DNA from: Phaseolus vulgaris
Lineage: Eukaryota > Streptophyta > Magnoliopsida > Fabales > Fabaceae
DNA length: 64,000 nucleotides
Direction: 5' to 3'
Assembly: GCF_000499845.2 (NCBI RefSeq)
Contig: NC_023759.2
Location: 44,424,672-44,488,671 of the forward strand
Positions 33,901 through 45,300 of this stretch are shown piece after piece; the first letter of the stretch is position 1; each line of letters opens with the position of its first letter. The notes under the pieces were generated by a model. It was given only the letters and a program-made list of their open reading frames with translations. It was not told the DNA's origin and did no database searches. Made by a program: the position numbers and the translations under genes.

Positions 33901-35451
33901 TGACATCCAATTTTACAAATCCTACTGAAGTTTGAATTGAAAGCACATTAATTTATTTTTTTTACAAACAAGGCCGGAGACATCATCATTCCAACAAATT
34001 AGAAGCATGACTTACTTCACGAGTGATTAGAAATATAGTTTATTTATTATATATAGTATAATAGACGTTTAATGATAAGTCATTTGACAACCTATAACCC
34101 AGACAAATGTATGTTGTACACATGTACTTACTAGTAAAGCCACCCATGTAGCTTACTTCCGGCGGCACACCCCTTATCCAGGAGTCATAACAAACTGAAA
34201 GTCCGAAGTCATGATTGATAGCAACTCCCTTTGGTAGCAATTCCCTTTTGCCTAAGAACTCTGACCGATGTCTTTTTTTCAATAATCTAGCAAGCAACCA
34301 TATTTATCACCATCATATATTATAATACACGTTTAATGATAAGTCATTTGACAACCTATGACCCAGACAAATGTATGTGGTACACATGTACTTACTAGTA
34401 AATACTTCCGGCGGCACACCCCTTATCCAGGAGTCATAACAAACTGAAAGTATGAAGTCATGGTTGACAGCAACGCCCCTTGGTAACAATTCCCTTTTGC
34501 CTAAGAACTCTGACCGATGTCTTCTTTTTTCAATAATCTAGCAAGCAACCATATTTATCACCATCGTATATTATAATAGACGTTTAATGATAAGTCATTT
34601 GACAACCTATGACCCAGACAAATGTATGTGGTACGCATGTACTTACTAGTAAAAGCACCCATATAGCTTACTTCCGGCGGCACACCCCTTATCCAGGAGT
34701 CATAACAAACTGAAAGTTTGAAGTCATGGTTGACAGCAACTCCCCTTGGTAGGAATTCCCCTTAGCCTGAGAACTCTGACCGATGTCTTTTTTCTCAATA
34801 ATCTAGCAAGCAAACATGTTTATCACAATCAGTATAGACATTTCTTACAAGTGACACTATATGCTCTTCGCATATTGGAAAATTTAAACACACATTTCAA
34901 TTCTCGCAATATTATATATATCCAGTGTTTTTTACATACCAAATTATGTATCTGACTGCCTGTGTTTCCTTTCTTCCTTTTTGTATGGAGCAATGTATGA
35001 TACACACCAAAAAACCTCTAAACTCACTACTCAAATTTGCTAAACGAATTATTATTTCTAGCTTTTATTTTAGCTATAAGTTATTTCTAGAAGACTGATT
35101 TAAAAGGCAGATTTTTTCCTAATACGAGGACTGCAAACGTTAACCTACAAGATAGGCAAGTGAGTATATAACCTGACATATTTAAAAGGGCAATTTAAAT
35201 GTTTTGCAGGATATGTTTGCGTGCGAGGATTTGACAGGGAAAGAAGAGCGCCTCGGCCTCTGTTGGCTAGATTGCACATCCCAATTAGCAAGAAGCCTAA
35301 GGATCCTAATGCTCCTAGGAAGCCTAGGAAGCCTAAGGATCCTAATGCTCCTAGGAAGCCTAGGAAGCCTAAGAATCCAAAGAATAAGGACAACACCCAA
35401 AAGAAGTCCAAGCCGGCAACACAATCTAAAAAGAAACAAAAACAGCCATAA
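24927..35451 (+). CDS. ROS1/DEMETER-like 5-methylcytosine DNA glycosylase, 19 exons
   Basis: Bifunctional nuclear glycosylase/lyase that excises 5-methylcytosine for active DNA demethylation. Exons: 24927-25413, 26499-27734, 27857-28195, 28863-28953, 29033-30434, 30526-30605, 30767-30851, 30922-31013, 31099-31167, 31413-31449, 31542-31624, 31922-32362, 32659-32695, 32775-32832, 32979-33118, 33260-33325, 33408-33522, 33605-33643, 35210-35451. The sum is 1,712 codons plus stop; all phases agree. The basic N-terminal region (exon 2) is followed by the first half of the glycosylase domain (about 650-735, QGDRRFSMWKGSVVDSVVGV), a long variable linker, then the helix-hairpin-helix with catalytic Lys1224 (GLGLKSVE) and Asp1242 (FPVDTNVG). 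A 4Fe-4S cluster is bound by Cys1309, 1316, 1319 and 1325. A Cys-rich permuted CXXC unit and the Demeter RRM-like domain follow. Oddities: poly-Glu, AAPKK and PKDPNAPRKPRK repeats. N-terminal PPGFP-x-TPF suggests ROS1 rather than DME. Confidence 0.95.
25500..25518. repeat. 19-bp palindrome in glycosylase intron 1
   Basis: CCATTGCCG and CGGCAATGG are perfect complements around a single G. Intronic; role unknown. Confidence 0.7.
25741..25884 (+). ncRNA. Candidate 144-nt hairpin in glycosylase intron 1
   Basis: The outer ends CGAACTTAA and TTAAGTTCG pair perfectly. Inward, TCCTCT pairs with AGAGGA, TTCTCCATCT with AGATGGAGAA, and CAGTCGTTG with CAACGACTG around the loop. Four ordered stem blocks with bulges resemble a microRNA-type precursor, or a small inverted-repeat transposon (MITE). 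It is in sense orientation in the host pre-mRNA. I do not recognise a known mature microRNA in it. The hairpin is certain from the sequence; its function is inference. Confidence 0.45.
27979..28008 (+). repeat. (GAA)n coding microsatellite, poly-Glu in exon 3
   Basis: Ten consecutive GAA codons followed by lysines sit just before the conserved RPKVDLD block of the glycosylase domain. This is a length-variable site in the family. Confidence 0.95.
30147..30233 (+). repeat. 15-bp tandem repeat encoding AAPKK units in exon 5
   Basis: About six copies of GCCCCAAAGAAAGCT encode a histone H1-like AAPKK repeat near residues 1090-1118, in the variable linker just before the second half of the glycosylase domain. 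All copies are in frame. Confidence 0.95.
34055..34830. repeat. Threefold tandem repeat in glycosylase intron 18
   Basis: Unit starts at ACGTTTAATGATAAGTC at 34065, 34329 and 34580, giving periods of 264 and 251 bp. Unit 2 lacks about 13 bp near GCACCCATGTAGC. On the minus strand each unit reads RHRSEF, then RGVAVNHDF or a close variant, then LSVCYDSWIRGVPPEV. Copies 1 and 2 are open throughout; copy 3 has one stop. The peptide is not one I recognise and it is not part of the glycosylase. Confidence 0.9.
35293..35375 (+). repeat. 36-bp coding repeat at the glycosylase C-terminus
   Basis: Two full copies plus a partial one encode KPKDPNAPRKPR units in the last exon, after the conserved domain. 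This makes an unusually basic, proline-rich tail. Confidence 0.95.
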
Positions 35452-35827
35452 TTGTTTTCCGGCATTCAGGAGGGCGGTGAAGCCTGGAGACCGACAAATG
35501 TTATTCAATATTCATCATGTATCCTGTGTATTATAGCAGAGCCATGGTCATGCTAAAATACTTGACAATTCTCAGATTAGGACTAGGACCAAGACAGTAT
35601 AATGGTTTCAAATTTGCTTTTCAGCTCCGTGAAGATCGAAGATGTGTGTGAGGCAGGTGAAATGAGGCTACTTACGCGAGAACAAAGCACAGTTGCACTC
35701 ATCAACATTCTTCTACATTTGAATTTGTATGACTTTAAATTAACTAGTTCGTGTTGTAGTATTTATCAGATTTAAAACTTCGAATTTCATTTCTTAGTTG
35801 CATAAATGTGTCATGTTTTACAATTCT
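35452..35827. other. 3' flank of the glycosylase gene
   Basis: Probable 3' UTR followed by unassigned sequence. No unambiguous polyadenylation signal was chosen. Confidence 0.5.
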
Positions 35828-35926
35828 TCAATTTTCTAGATCTGTTAACAACAAACTAATATCTTCAAGTTCAAAATCAAAAAAAGAATCGTACGATCCC
35901 ATGAATTGCGACGAAGGCATCATCAT
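35828..35926 (-). CDS. Candidate 32-aa small ORF in a convergent transcription unit
   Basis: Minus-strand frame beginning with three Met codons, followed by PSSQFMGSYDSFFDFELED, then leucine-rich residues. The product is acidic and hydrophobic and I do not recognise it. It lies about 215 bp downstream of a good TATA box on the same strand, with a CT-rich leader between. The leader also has a 13-codon upstream ORF (36074 to 36033). It could be a real small peptide, the first exon of something larger, or a non-coding RNA. Confidence 0.25.
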   Translation of the reverse strand: MMMPSSQFMGSYDSFFDFELEDISLLLTDLEN

Positions 35927-36142
35927 GAAACCAAACCGACCCTGCCGTAACATTTATAAAATCGAAGCTTTGGAACGACAATAGAAAAAAGCGAAAGTAT
36001 ATAAAGAGCTTTCAGATGAAGAAGAATACCTCTTAGGTCTTCGTCCTCAGAAGCAGAAACTGGAAGAGTGACATGCTTAGAGAGTGAGAGGAGCAAGGTA
36101 AATAGATACTTGCAGGGTGAGAAGATGAAGGGAGGTGAAGAG

Positions 36143-36152
36143 GTATTTATAG
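36143..36152 (-). promoter_or_regulatory. TATA box of the candidate minus-strand unit
   Basis: CTATAAATAC on the minus strand is a near-consensus plant TATA box. It is followed by a CT-rich leader-like stretch. Two GCCGCC words (36165 and 36221 on the plus strand) lie just upstream in the promoter sense. Confidence 0.5.
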
Positions 36153-36179
36153 AACCCTTTTTTTGCCGCCTTACCCATT

Positions 36180-38496
36180 CTTATTTTTATTCCCTCCCTT
36201 TTTTACTTCTAACTTTGTTTGCCGCCTAGCAAAGGGTAATCTTGTCTTTTTGGAAATATTAATATTAATGATTCTATTTTACTTAAATTCATAGAAATTA
36301 AACTTATCGTTTTAAAATTACATAATATTTTAAGTGAAAAAATGTAACTTTAAAAAAGCAACATCTAAAATTTTAAAATAATATAAGAGTTTAATAGTTA
36401 TATGTTGCAAATAAATTTGTGAAAATTAGTCGAATGTGCCATGACTCAAACTAATCAAGTTTATAATTTTAAAAAATTAAGTTAATTTGATTCAGTTCAA
36501 CAAGTTAAATGGACTCAGCTCAATTTTGAATAGGAACTTTTTACCGGGTTAAGTCAAGTCATTTTTTACCTTTAACTTGTAAAATTGTTTTGTATTATCA
36601 GTGCATAATTTATTTTTCTTGACAATAACTGACAAACTAGTTTATAATTACGCAAAATATTCAACAATTTATTTATTTATCTTTACAATTTAACATTTAA
36701 TTCAATAGTTAAAATGTTTTTCATATGATTAATAAACCTAGTACCTGTTCTAGTGAGTTTTGATTTAATCATATGATTAATTTAGTTTGGGTTTAGAAAA
36801 AATCATCATCTGATATAAATCAAATGAATCTCACTAAAACAAGTTAGTTTTATTTTAATAGTCAGATTATGATAAACAGTAAGTTATTATAATTTTGAAT
36901 CTTTTTATTTTTATTTATTGTTTATCTTGTAACATTTTTAATTGTATATTAATATGAGATTGATAATATTCTTAATGGGTAATTTTTTATTTTATTCATT
37001 CCTTTTGTACTAATATAATAAATATACATACAATGAACATGACAAAACTAAGATGCTTAATAACGATGTATGGTCGTAAGAATGGTCCAATAATCAAAAG
37101 GAGAAAAATAAAAGTAGAAGCAAAATTTAACTAGTAAAAAATCTGAAACCTATCAATTCAAAAAAAAAGTTAGTTGAATAATTGTTGATTGGAGTTTAAA
37201 AAATTAAGGAATTGAACTTATGAGAATCAGTTTAATTTATAATGGAAGAAAAAAATAAAAAAATGATTGAATTAATTTTAGTCACTTCGATTATGAGATT
37301 TTTTTTATTCTCGCCTTTTTTTCGTTAAATTCACATCCTAACTAATTCTTTTTATGGTTGCTATATTAATTGCTTTGTTATTGTTTACCTATTTAACATT
37401 ACAATTTTTATTACATCGATTTTATCGTCAATTTTTAAATTGTTAAAATTATTTTAATAAAAATTATTCTTATTGGCGGAATGATTTGTGTGTGACAAGA
37501 CTTTGCACTTTCCTCTTTCCAATGTTCTTTTATGATTCTTTCCCAACAAACAAAGCTACCAATAAAATTCTTCAGACTGTGGTTTTTATCTTTACGATAG
37601 CAAATTTATTGCAATGGCACACTTTATAATGCAAAACTAATATTTCAGCTTTTCGAGAAATTGAGCTTTCATTTTCTATTCTGACAGAACACAGTTATTA
37701 TCACTAGTGAATAAGAATAGGTTAAAATTTAACCTCCCAAGAATCAACTCTGACATTTGCATGGTAAACAATTGGAAGAATGTGTTTTCTGGTAAATTTT
37801 TATTTGCATATTTAATTATTGGAAAAAAATATTTTTTTTGTCTATAATATATATTTTAATCTATGTTATTTTACACATTTATTTTTTAGAAAAAATAAAA
37901 TGGTATGACACAAAATATTGTTGGTGATAAAAGATTTTGAATAATAAAAGTCATGTCTAGATAGACTCACAGGGGTTCAAATGTCGATACGCATTAAATA
38001 AAATACAGTGAGGTTGAGTGCATGCAAGCCACGTAAATTGATTTGGCTGAATTTATTAGGGTTTTGACATTTTCTACACATGCAAGGACCACCACCGACC
38101 ATGCTATCCAACCACCTCGCTCTCCTTCACTATCATCATCACAGGTTTTAAGAAAACTAGGGATTGAAACCTGTGATAGTTAATTGCAGGAACAAGGAAC
38201 GAGACATTTGAATTCCACTCTATTGTCAGATTTTCTTTTAAGACAGTAATAATTATATCAACCAAAACTTACTTCTGGACATCACATGAATGGGATAAGG
38301 ATAAACCTTATTTTATAATTTATTTTATAAAATTAAATAAAATTTAAATTCGTATAATAAATAGTATCCTAGGAATATTAATTAAATATTTCAATCAGTT
38401 GGTAAATGGTGTCAAATATGATCGTGGTTCTGAGTATAAACTTGTTTAGACAAATTTCTCAAAAAAGCTTATAAAATAAAATTGAATTTTAAATTA
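36180..38496. other. AT-rich intergenic region
   Basis: No gene, RNA or transposon end recognised. Open frames are short and of low complexity. Confidence 0.55.
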
Positions 38497-39065
38497 TGAG
38501 ATGATATATGAGATGAGATATGAGATTAGATATGAGATGAGAAATGAGGTGAGATATGAGATGATATAATAGACGAGACACAAGATGATATGTGAGATGA
38601 GAAGTGAGACGAGACATGAGATAAAATATGAGATGAGATGATATATGAGATGAGATATTAGATGAGATATGAGACGATATATGAGATGAGATTATATATG
38701 AGAGGAGATGATATGTGAGATGAGATATGAGATGAGGTATGAGATGAGACATGTGATGAGAAATGAGGTGAGAAATGAGGTGAGATATGAGATGATATGT
38801 GAGATGAGAAGTAAGATTTGATATGAGATGAGATATGAGATTATATATGAGATTATATATGAAATGAGAAAAGAGGTGAGATATGAGATGACATGTGAGA
38901 TGAGATATGAGATGATATGTGAGATGAGATATGAGACGAGATATGAGATGAGATATAAGATGAGAAATTAGGTGAGATATGAGATGAGATACGAGATGAT
39001 ATATGAGATGATATATGAGATGAGATATGAGAAGAGATTATATATGAGATGAGATATGAGATGAA
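38497..39065. repeat. GAGATATGAGAT minisatellite
   Basis: About 570 bp of degenerate purine-rich repeats built from GAGATGAGATAT-like words of 5-12 bp, with variants such as GATATGTGAGATGAG. The minus-strand frame rich in HLISHLI is a by-product of the repeat. Confidence 0.95.
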
Positions 39066-40200
39066 AGAGTCATGAAGTGCATGACTTTGTTATAATTTAA
39101 ACCTACACGATAAATAAAATCTCCTCACTTCATCATATTTATAGAAACCACACGTTGCATCTTTATAAAATACCATACTTACGAGAAGTCCATACAATTT
39201 TACATTTTTCATTAAATAAATTAATAATAAAACAAATATCAACTAATTCACGGCATAGTATAAAATGAGTCAATTTAGAAAAATTGTCATCTGTCACAGG
39301 GATAGAATAATGATCACTTGTTTACTTTTACAAACCAAACACATAATGAATACAAATATTAAACCAATGAACATGTCATATACTAGGAAGACATACAAGT
39401 TGCCATACAAAGCTCTAAATTTGGTCTTCTTATATGTAGTGTTTTTTTTTTTTTATAAAACCTTTAAACATCTCTTCATATGTGACAAAATAATGTTTCC
39501 TTACAACAATTTTTTTTTTAAGTTTCAAAATGTCCTATTAAATATCCCTCATTAATTTTTTTTTATGACAAATAATTATCTTAAAGAATTTTATGAGAAC
39601 ACAAATATTTTATCTCTAAAAAGGAAGTCATATTAAGCTAAAAAGGAAGTCATATTGTAAGAAAAAACCTTTGTATGACTCACATCCTGATCAAACTAAC
39701 TAGAGTAATAATTGATATCGGTTAAATATGTTTTTGGTCCCTGTATTATAACACGAAATTTGTTTTTATCCCTGATCCAAATTTTAAACCATTTAGGTCC
39801 TTGTAGTATGAAAATGATTGGAACGAATTATCCTGTATGTGAAATGATTGTTAGTTCTTTTAAAAGATTTTTAATTTTTTTCAAATGTTGTGTTTGTTTT
39901 GATTGTAGATTGATGCCCATTATAACTACTTCTAATGTGTTGATGAAGTATAACCTCAGATTGAATCAATTTCACATACATAATGACACATTCTATTTAT
40001 TTTTCATACTACATACACCTGAATGATTTAAAGTTTAGATCAAACACATAAACCAACTTCGTATTATAGTATATGAATGATGAGCATATATTTATTCACA
40101 CACAATAGCCTTAATCATAGATTATTGGACTATAATAATAAATAAATCCATTGTTTTAATTAATATCCATATAATTGGGTTTATTTTGGCCTTAACTATT
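39066..40200. other. Intergenic region with terminal-repeat fragment
   Basis: At 39718-39800 the sequence GGTTAAATATGTTTTTGGTC and its TTTTTATCCCT and TTTAGGTCC continuation resemble the terminal region of a dispersed element I associate with legume genomes. I cannot find the inverted partner nearby. 39940-40085 matches 60090-60240. Confidence 0.4.
39940..40085. repeat. Dispersed repeat, copy 1
   Basis: It resembles 60090-60240 over about 145 bp, with the shared order ATTGAATCAATT, CAC, ATAA, TACTACA, TTTAAA and TATTATA words. Confidence 0.5.
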
Positions 40201-40204
40201 ATTA

Positions 40205-41240
40205 TTGTTAATTTTGTGTTTTTAGAGTAAATTATCTGAAGCATCTACCTTTGTGAATGGGCCAAACATGCAAAAGTCCAAGTTGCTTCTTTGAATCAAA
40301 ACAGAAAACAAATTCTGAGGAAAAGAAAGAGAAAATAAAAGCTACAAGATTCCAAAAACAGAATTGGAAGCAAATCTTCTGCAAAATAAAAAGAATTATG
40401 GAAAGTGAAAATTGTTTACAAAATCTAAACTGCAATATTTTCCCAAGATCCTTGGAGCAGAAAAGCCTATAAAAGGACACAAGCATCAAGGAGAGAAGAG
40501 AGGAGCTTCATAGGGTTTTCTTAGTTTATTTTCTTCTTAGTAATTCTTTTGTTTTGCCTCCGCATGGAAGGCTAAACCTTTTTGGTTGATTCTTTTGTAA
40601 TTCCCCATTGAGTTCTGAGGTTTTGTTCCAATAAAAGTTTCGATTTTTAATTCTCTATAGCAGTTGTTTTTATTGTCTAATCTCCTGGAAAACTTGTTTT
40701 TGTGAGAGGTTGTACTTGAACGCATGATTGAGAGTATTCCTTATCTTAAACTTTGGTTTCTTAGTTAGTTCGCATTGTTCTAATTAATTTCTTGGGCGCA
40801 TGATTCAAGGGAGAGGAGGTAAGCATTCCCATGGAGTATACGCATGGAACAAAGTGGGTATTGATTAAACTAGTAGACGCATGCTTTACTGGTGAGTTTT
40901 AGTTGAATTAGATCATGTTCAATCTGGTTTAGCTCTATTGGAGGATTGAGAAAAGATTAATCTTTAGAGAACCTGTGAAGAATTCAATGGTGGAAGAACT
41001 TGGGATCAACCGCTTTTTATTTGCTATTTTAATTTCTTTTATATTTTTTGCACAACTATCTCAAACCCCCTTTTCATCTTTATTGTTATTGCTAACTTTT
41101 ATTGCTTGCAGATAGATTTTAAACCCTAATCAACGACTTGGGACATTTGTCCACAATTATACTATCATCTCTCTAGTGTTAGACAAATCTACGCTAGAAT
41201 CATATTAATTTGACAGCAAAACGACAGCTATCAATGAACT
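40205..41240 (+). mobile_element. Probable LTR-retrotransposon remnant (LTR-like)
   Basis: A GCCTATAAAAGGACAC promoter core at about 40467 precedes an AGAAGAGAGGAGCTTCATAG leader, a T-rich stretch with AATAAAAG (about 40630), and a long non-coding tract. The tract includes the words GGGATCAACCGCTTTTTA and ACAACTATCTCAAACCCCC, which I associate with LTRs of legume gypsy-type elements. It seems to end TATCA near 41230. No coding domain or second LTR is in the window, so it would be a solo LTR or fragment. Confidence 0.4.
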
Positions 41241-42385
41241 AAAAACATATTTATTATAAATTAATATTTAAAATTGACAAAAAAAAATTCATTAATTACG
41301 ATTTACACATTTTGGTCAAATTAAGATTATTTTTCATATCTATAAGGATTGTTCTCCTTTAAAAAGAAAAGAAATGTATATTTATACGAGAATCTTATTA
41401 AACAAACAAATTTTCATATATATATGTACATTAATAATTACATATAAATTCTAAGAAATAAATTTTATATTTAATTTAAAGTATGAAATATATCATTTAA
41501 GTACTAATTATATTTATTATTAAGACAATATTATTTATTCATTCACACGTTGAACAAACATTAGTTCTAACTCAACTATAACTAACAAATTAATTTCACA
41601 CGAATCAATAATAAAATACTTAGTATTATTAACTAATTACTTTTTTATTAAAATACTCTTTATTACAACTTTCCATAATATACATTATCTTTTGTACGAA
41701 TATGTACATTGTTTAATATTTTTCACTTATATTAAGAATAATAAAAAATATGATATTTATTTATTTTTTCAATAATTTCTTTAATCACTAGAAAATAACT
41801 ATCATGCAAGTAAATTAATATTAAAATTTAATATTACTTTATTAAGAATTAAAAAAACAGTAATAAATTAGAAATATTTATAAATCTAATAGTAAGTAAC
41901 AACTCTTGTAAGTTGTATCTAAGTTCATAGTACCAAGTGTCATACAAATAAGTTTCATAATAATTGAAAAGTATAAAAATAATATATGTAGAATCGGACA
42001 TACAAATGAAATTATATTAGTTTATCTATTAGACAGAATCGGCTACGGTAATTACTAGTGAAGTGTTCGGTTCATCCGTGTGTGTGTATATATATATATA
42101 TATAATGACTCTGAGAAAGATTGGAAAGCTCTGTCTACTACTAAAATTTTAAAGTCAAACCTAAAATAAAACGGTCCATACCGGCGAGGAGTGGTGCGGG
42201 ACCTTCTGATCCAACGTGTGAACCAAAAATCATTGCGCCACACCATACTTCCAAAAGGTTACCAAACCGCTAAAATAAACAAAAAGATCGTTAGGACTAT
42301 TACGAAGGAGAGAAGGAACCAATTGAAAGGGAACGAATGTACAATGGCGGGTTTTAGGGTTCTGTGAGCCCGCCACACAGTCTCC
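41241..42385. other. Intergenic region and CTR1 promoter
   Basis: AT-rich to about 42000. A (TA)n tract lies at 42085-42104. Sequence becomes GC-richer towards the start codon, with a TTTTAGGGTT word near 42350. No other feature seen. Confidence 0.5.
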
Positions 42386-45300
42386 ATGGAAATGTCTGCC
42401 AGAAGATCCAGCAACTACTCTCTCCTCAACCAAACGCCAGAGGACAATCCGTTGTTCGAATCTCCTTCCGGAGACGGTAAAAACAACAGAAGCAAGTTGG
42501 AGAGAGTATCCGATTGGGACTCCGTCGTCGATCACAGACAGGGGAACAGGATCGGGAATTTGTACTCCTCTTTCGGGATGCAGCGACAGTCGAGTGGGAG
42601 CAGTTTCGGTGAAAGCTCACTCTCCGGCGAGTTTTACGCTCCCACTATGTCCACTATGGCCCCCGAGGAGACTGACGAATTCAAATTTGGTGAGGTCAGA
42701 GGCAGGATTCCAGACGCTGGGGCGGCGATGAGCGGCGGATCCTATGGCAAGAGCGGCGGGTCCTACAGCAAGAGCTGGGCTCAGCAGACTGAGGAGAGTT
42801 ATCAGTTACAGCTGGCATTGGCTCTTCGACTTTCCTCTGAGGCTACTTGTGCTGATGATCCCAATTTTCTGGATACAGTGCCCCATGAATCATCCTCTTC
42901 AAGGGCAACGTGTTCGGCAGAGACAGTGTCCCATAGGTTTTGGGTATGTTGATTGTTTGTTATGCTAACTGCTATTCCTATTGTGATTGGTTGTCAAGTT
43001 TGGATGATAATTGTGAATTTGGAACTTGTGAGCAGGAGAGCTTTAGGTTAATGTCTTATCTGAGCTATATTTAGTCAACGAGTAACCACCAATGAAAAAA
43101 CACAACAATCCGTCAATGATGGACTTTGTCACAACATGGTTCTGGTTCTCGTGAAGCATGAATTTTTATTCCGAAATTAAGTTATTCCGAAAGCATTCTT
43201 ATTGGTATAAATTAGAGAGGTATAATAAATTGAATTTCTTAAGTAAATTAAAATAAACTTTTGCTCCTCAATTTTTTTTTGGTGAAGTGGAATAAAAATC
43301 AAGTTGATTTTAGCTTATGATAGATTCTTAAACTTGTTTTGTCTTCTCATTTTTTTATTCTTGAAGTGAAGCTGCTGCTGTTCTATGGTTTACATCACAG
43401 TATGCATGTGTATAATTGAGTCTGTATGGGATTGTTTGGTTTTCTAGGCTGTATTCATAGGATTATGTTTTTTTTTTAAATGGAAAATTTTGTGGAGAAT
43501 TTTAAGCTCATGAACTAGTGTTTCTTGGTATTTGACTTGACTGGATAAGATTGGGGAGTGCTTAAGTAAAAAACCCTATTTGAGCTGTGTTCATTAGTTG
43601 CAAAGGGTGGAGTTGGATCATGAATTGCAATGTGCAAGTCCTGCCAGGATAAACAAGGATATCAGGCCTTTTACTTTGAATGTTTGTTAGAAAAAATATC
43701 AACTACTCTCATCTGACAGTAGAAAAACTGCCTCCTTGAATTGTGGCATTTTGCCTTAATTTGCACCAATCCTGTTTTAAATCATGACGCTGGGTCTGGG
43801 AACGTGTCCTGAAGGTCCTGTTATTATTTTCATGTATGGTGCTTTTTGAAACTTGTATTACAGAAAGAAACACTTTTCCCATTTTCTGTATTTTTTAACA
43901 CCCATTTATTGGAATTTTGACTGTTTTAAAAGTTGTAGCAAATCATGAAAATATCTGATGAATGTTTCCCCATTATTGGGGATGACATAGTATGTTTGTT
44001 ACCGACTATTCCCGTTTTTCCCATTGGCAACAGAAAACTAGCTACTTTAATGGTGACATTTCACCATCAACTTGTATTAATTTTCTGTGGTTTTGCCCGA
44101 TGGGCGTATTATCCTTTTTGTTTTTCCTGTTCTGAATTCTTATACTTAAATTTACTGTTTTAAGGAGTTGGTTAAATCTTGAATCTTATACTTAAATTTA
44201 CTGTTTTAAGGAGTTGGTTAAATCTTGAAATGAAGTGTGTAATATTTTGGCGTTATTGTGTGGGTGGGTGACAGAATGTTCTTTGTCCTAATGGAGGGAT
44301 ATAATTATAATTTTTTTAGGGAATAAGTGAAATGTGGTTGTTAAGTTGATGTGTGACTTTAAGTTAACAAGGGAAAAACCTTCATCTCTTTTATTATATT
44401 CTTTGCCTTTCATTTTAAAATTAACTTGCTCTAACTTTACTCAAAATTCACGGAGGAATTGATATGTTGTTTTGTTAATAACATGCACCAGGTGAATGGC
44501 TGCCTATTATACTTCGACAAAATTCCTGATGGATTTTATCTAATTCATGGAATGGATCCGTATGTATGGACTTTGTGCACTGATCTGCAGGAAAGTGGCC
44601 GAATTCCTTCAATAGAGACACTAAAATCTATAGATCCTTCTTCCAAATCTTCACTTGAAGTAATTTTGGTGGACAGACTTTCTGATCCTATCTTAAAAGA
44701 ATTGCAGAACAAGGTACATGACATTTTTTGTCGTAGCATATCAACAACATATGTTGTAGAACAGCTTGCAAAGCTTGTATTCGATTGTATGGGGTGAGTC
44801 TCCTTGACATTGTTAGCTATGAACTATTTAGCTTGCACCAGTCTAACCGTGTTTTATTGTTGTAATAAGGGGTTCAGCTTCTGTATGGGAAGACAATCTT
44901 TTTCCCATATGGAGGGAGTGCATTAATAATCTAAGAGATCGCTTAGGATCTGTCGTTGTTCCTATTGGCAGCCTATCTACTGGACTTTGCAGGCATCGTG
45001 CTGTATTATTCAAAGTAATACCTTTAATTCTATGTGATGGCCAAGGCTGTGATTATGTATTTTGACTACATTATTATTTTTTATTTTTTTCTTGGTGGGG
45101 ATGGGGTGGGGGGGTTTCAATGGTTTAATAAACGTGATGGTTTTTGTGTTGCTTTTGCACTAACATGCCTTATGCATGCTAAATCTTCAGGTGCTAGCTG
45201 ACACCATTGATTTACCGTGTCGAATTGCAAAGGGCTGTAAATATTGTTCAAGAGAAGATGCCTCATCATGTCTTGTTCGATTTGGCCCTGACAGGTATAT

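Noticed and set aside
37960..38000. GGGGTTCAAATGTCGATACG resembling a tRNA B box
   Set aside because: No A box, no foldable acceptor or anticodon stem around it.
38489..38752. Minus-strand frame rich in HLISHLI
   Set aside because: It is the translation of the minisatellite, not a gene.
38497..39065. CRISPR-like periodic repeat
   Set aside because: Repeats are short, degenerate and contiguous with no unique spacers, and the DNA is a plant nuclear genome.
42744..42968. Second frame within CTR1 exon 1
   Set aside because: A shadow frame of a conserved CTR1 coding exon.
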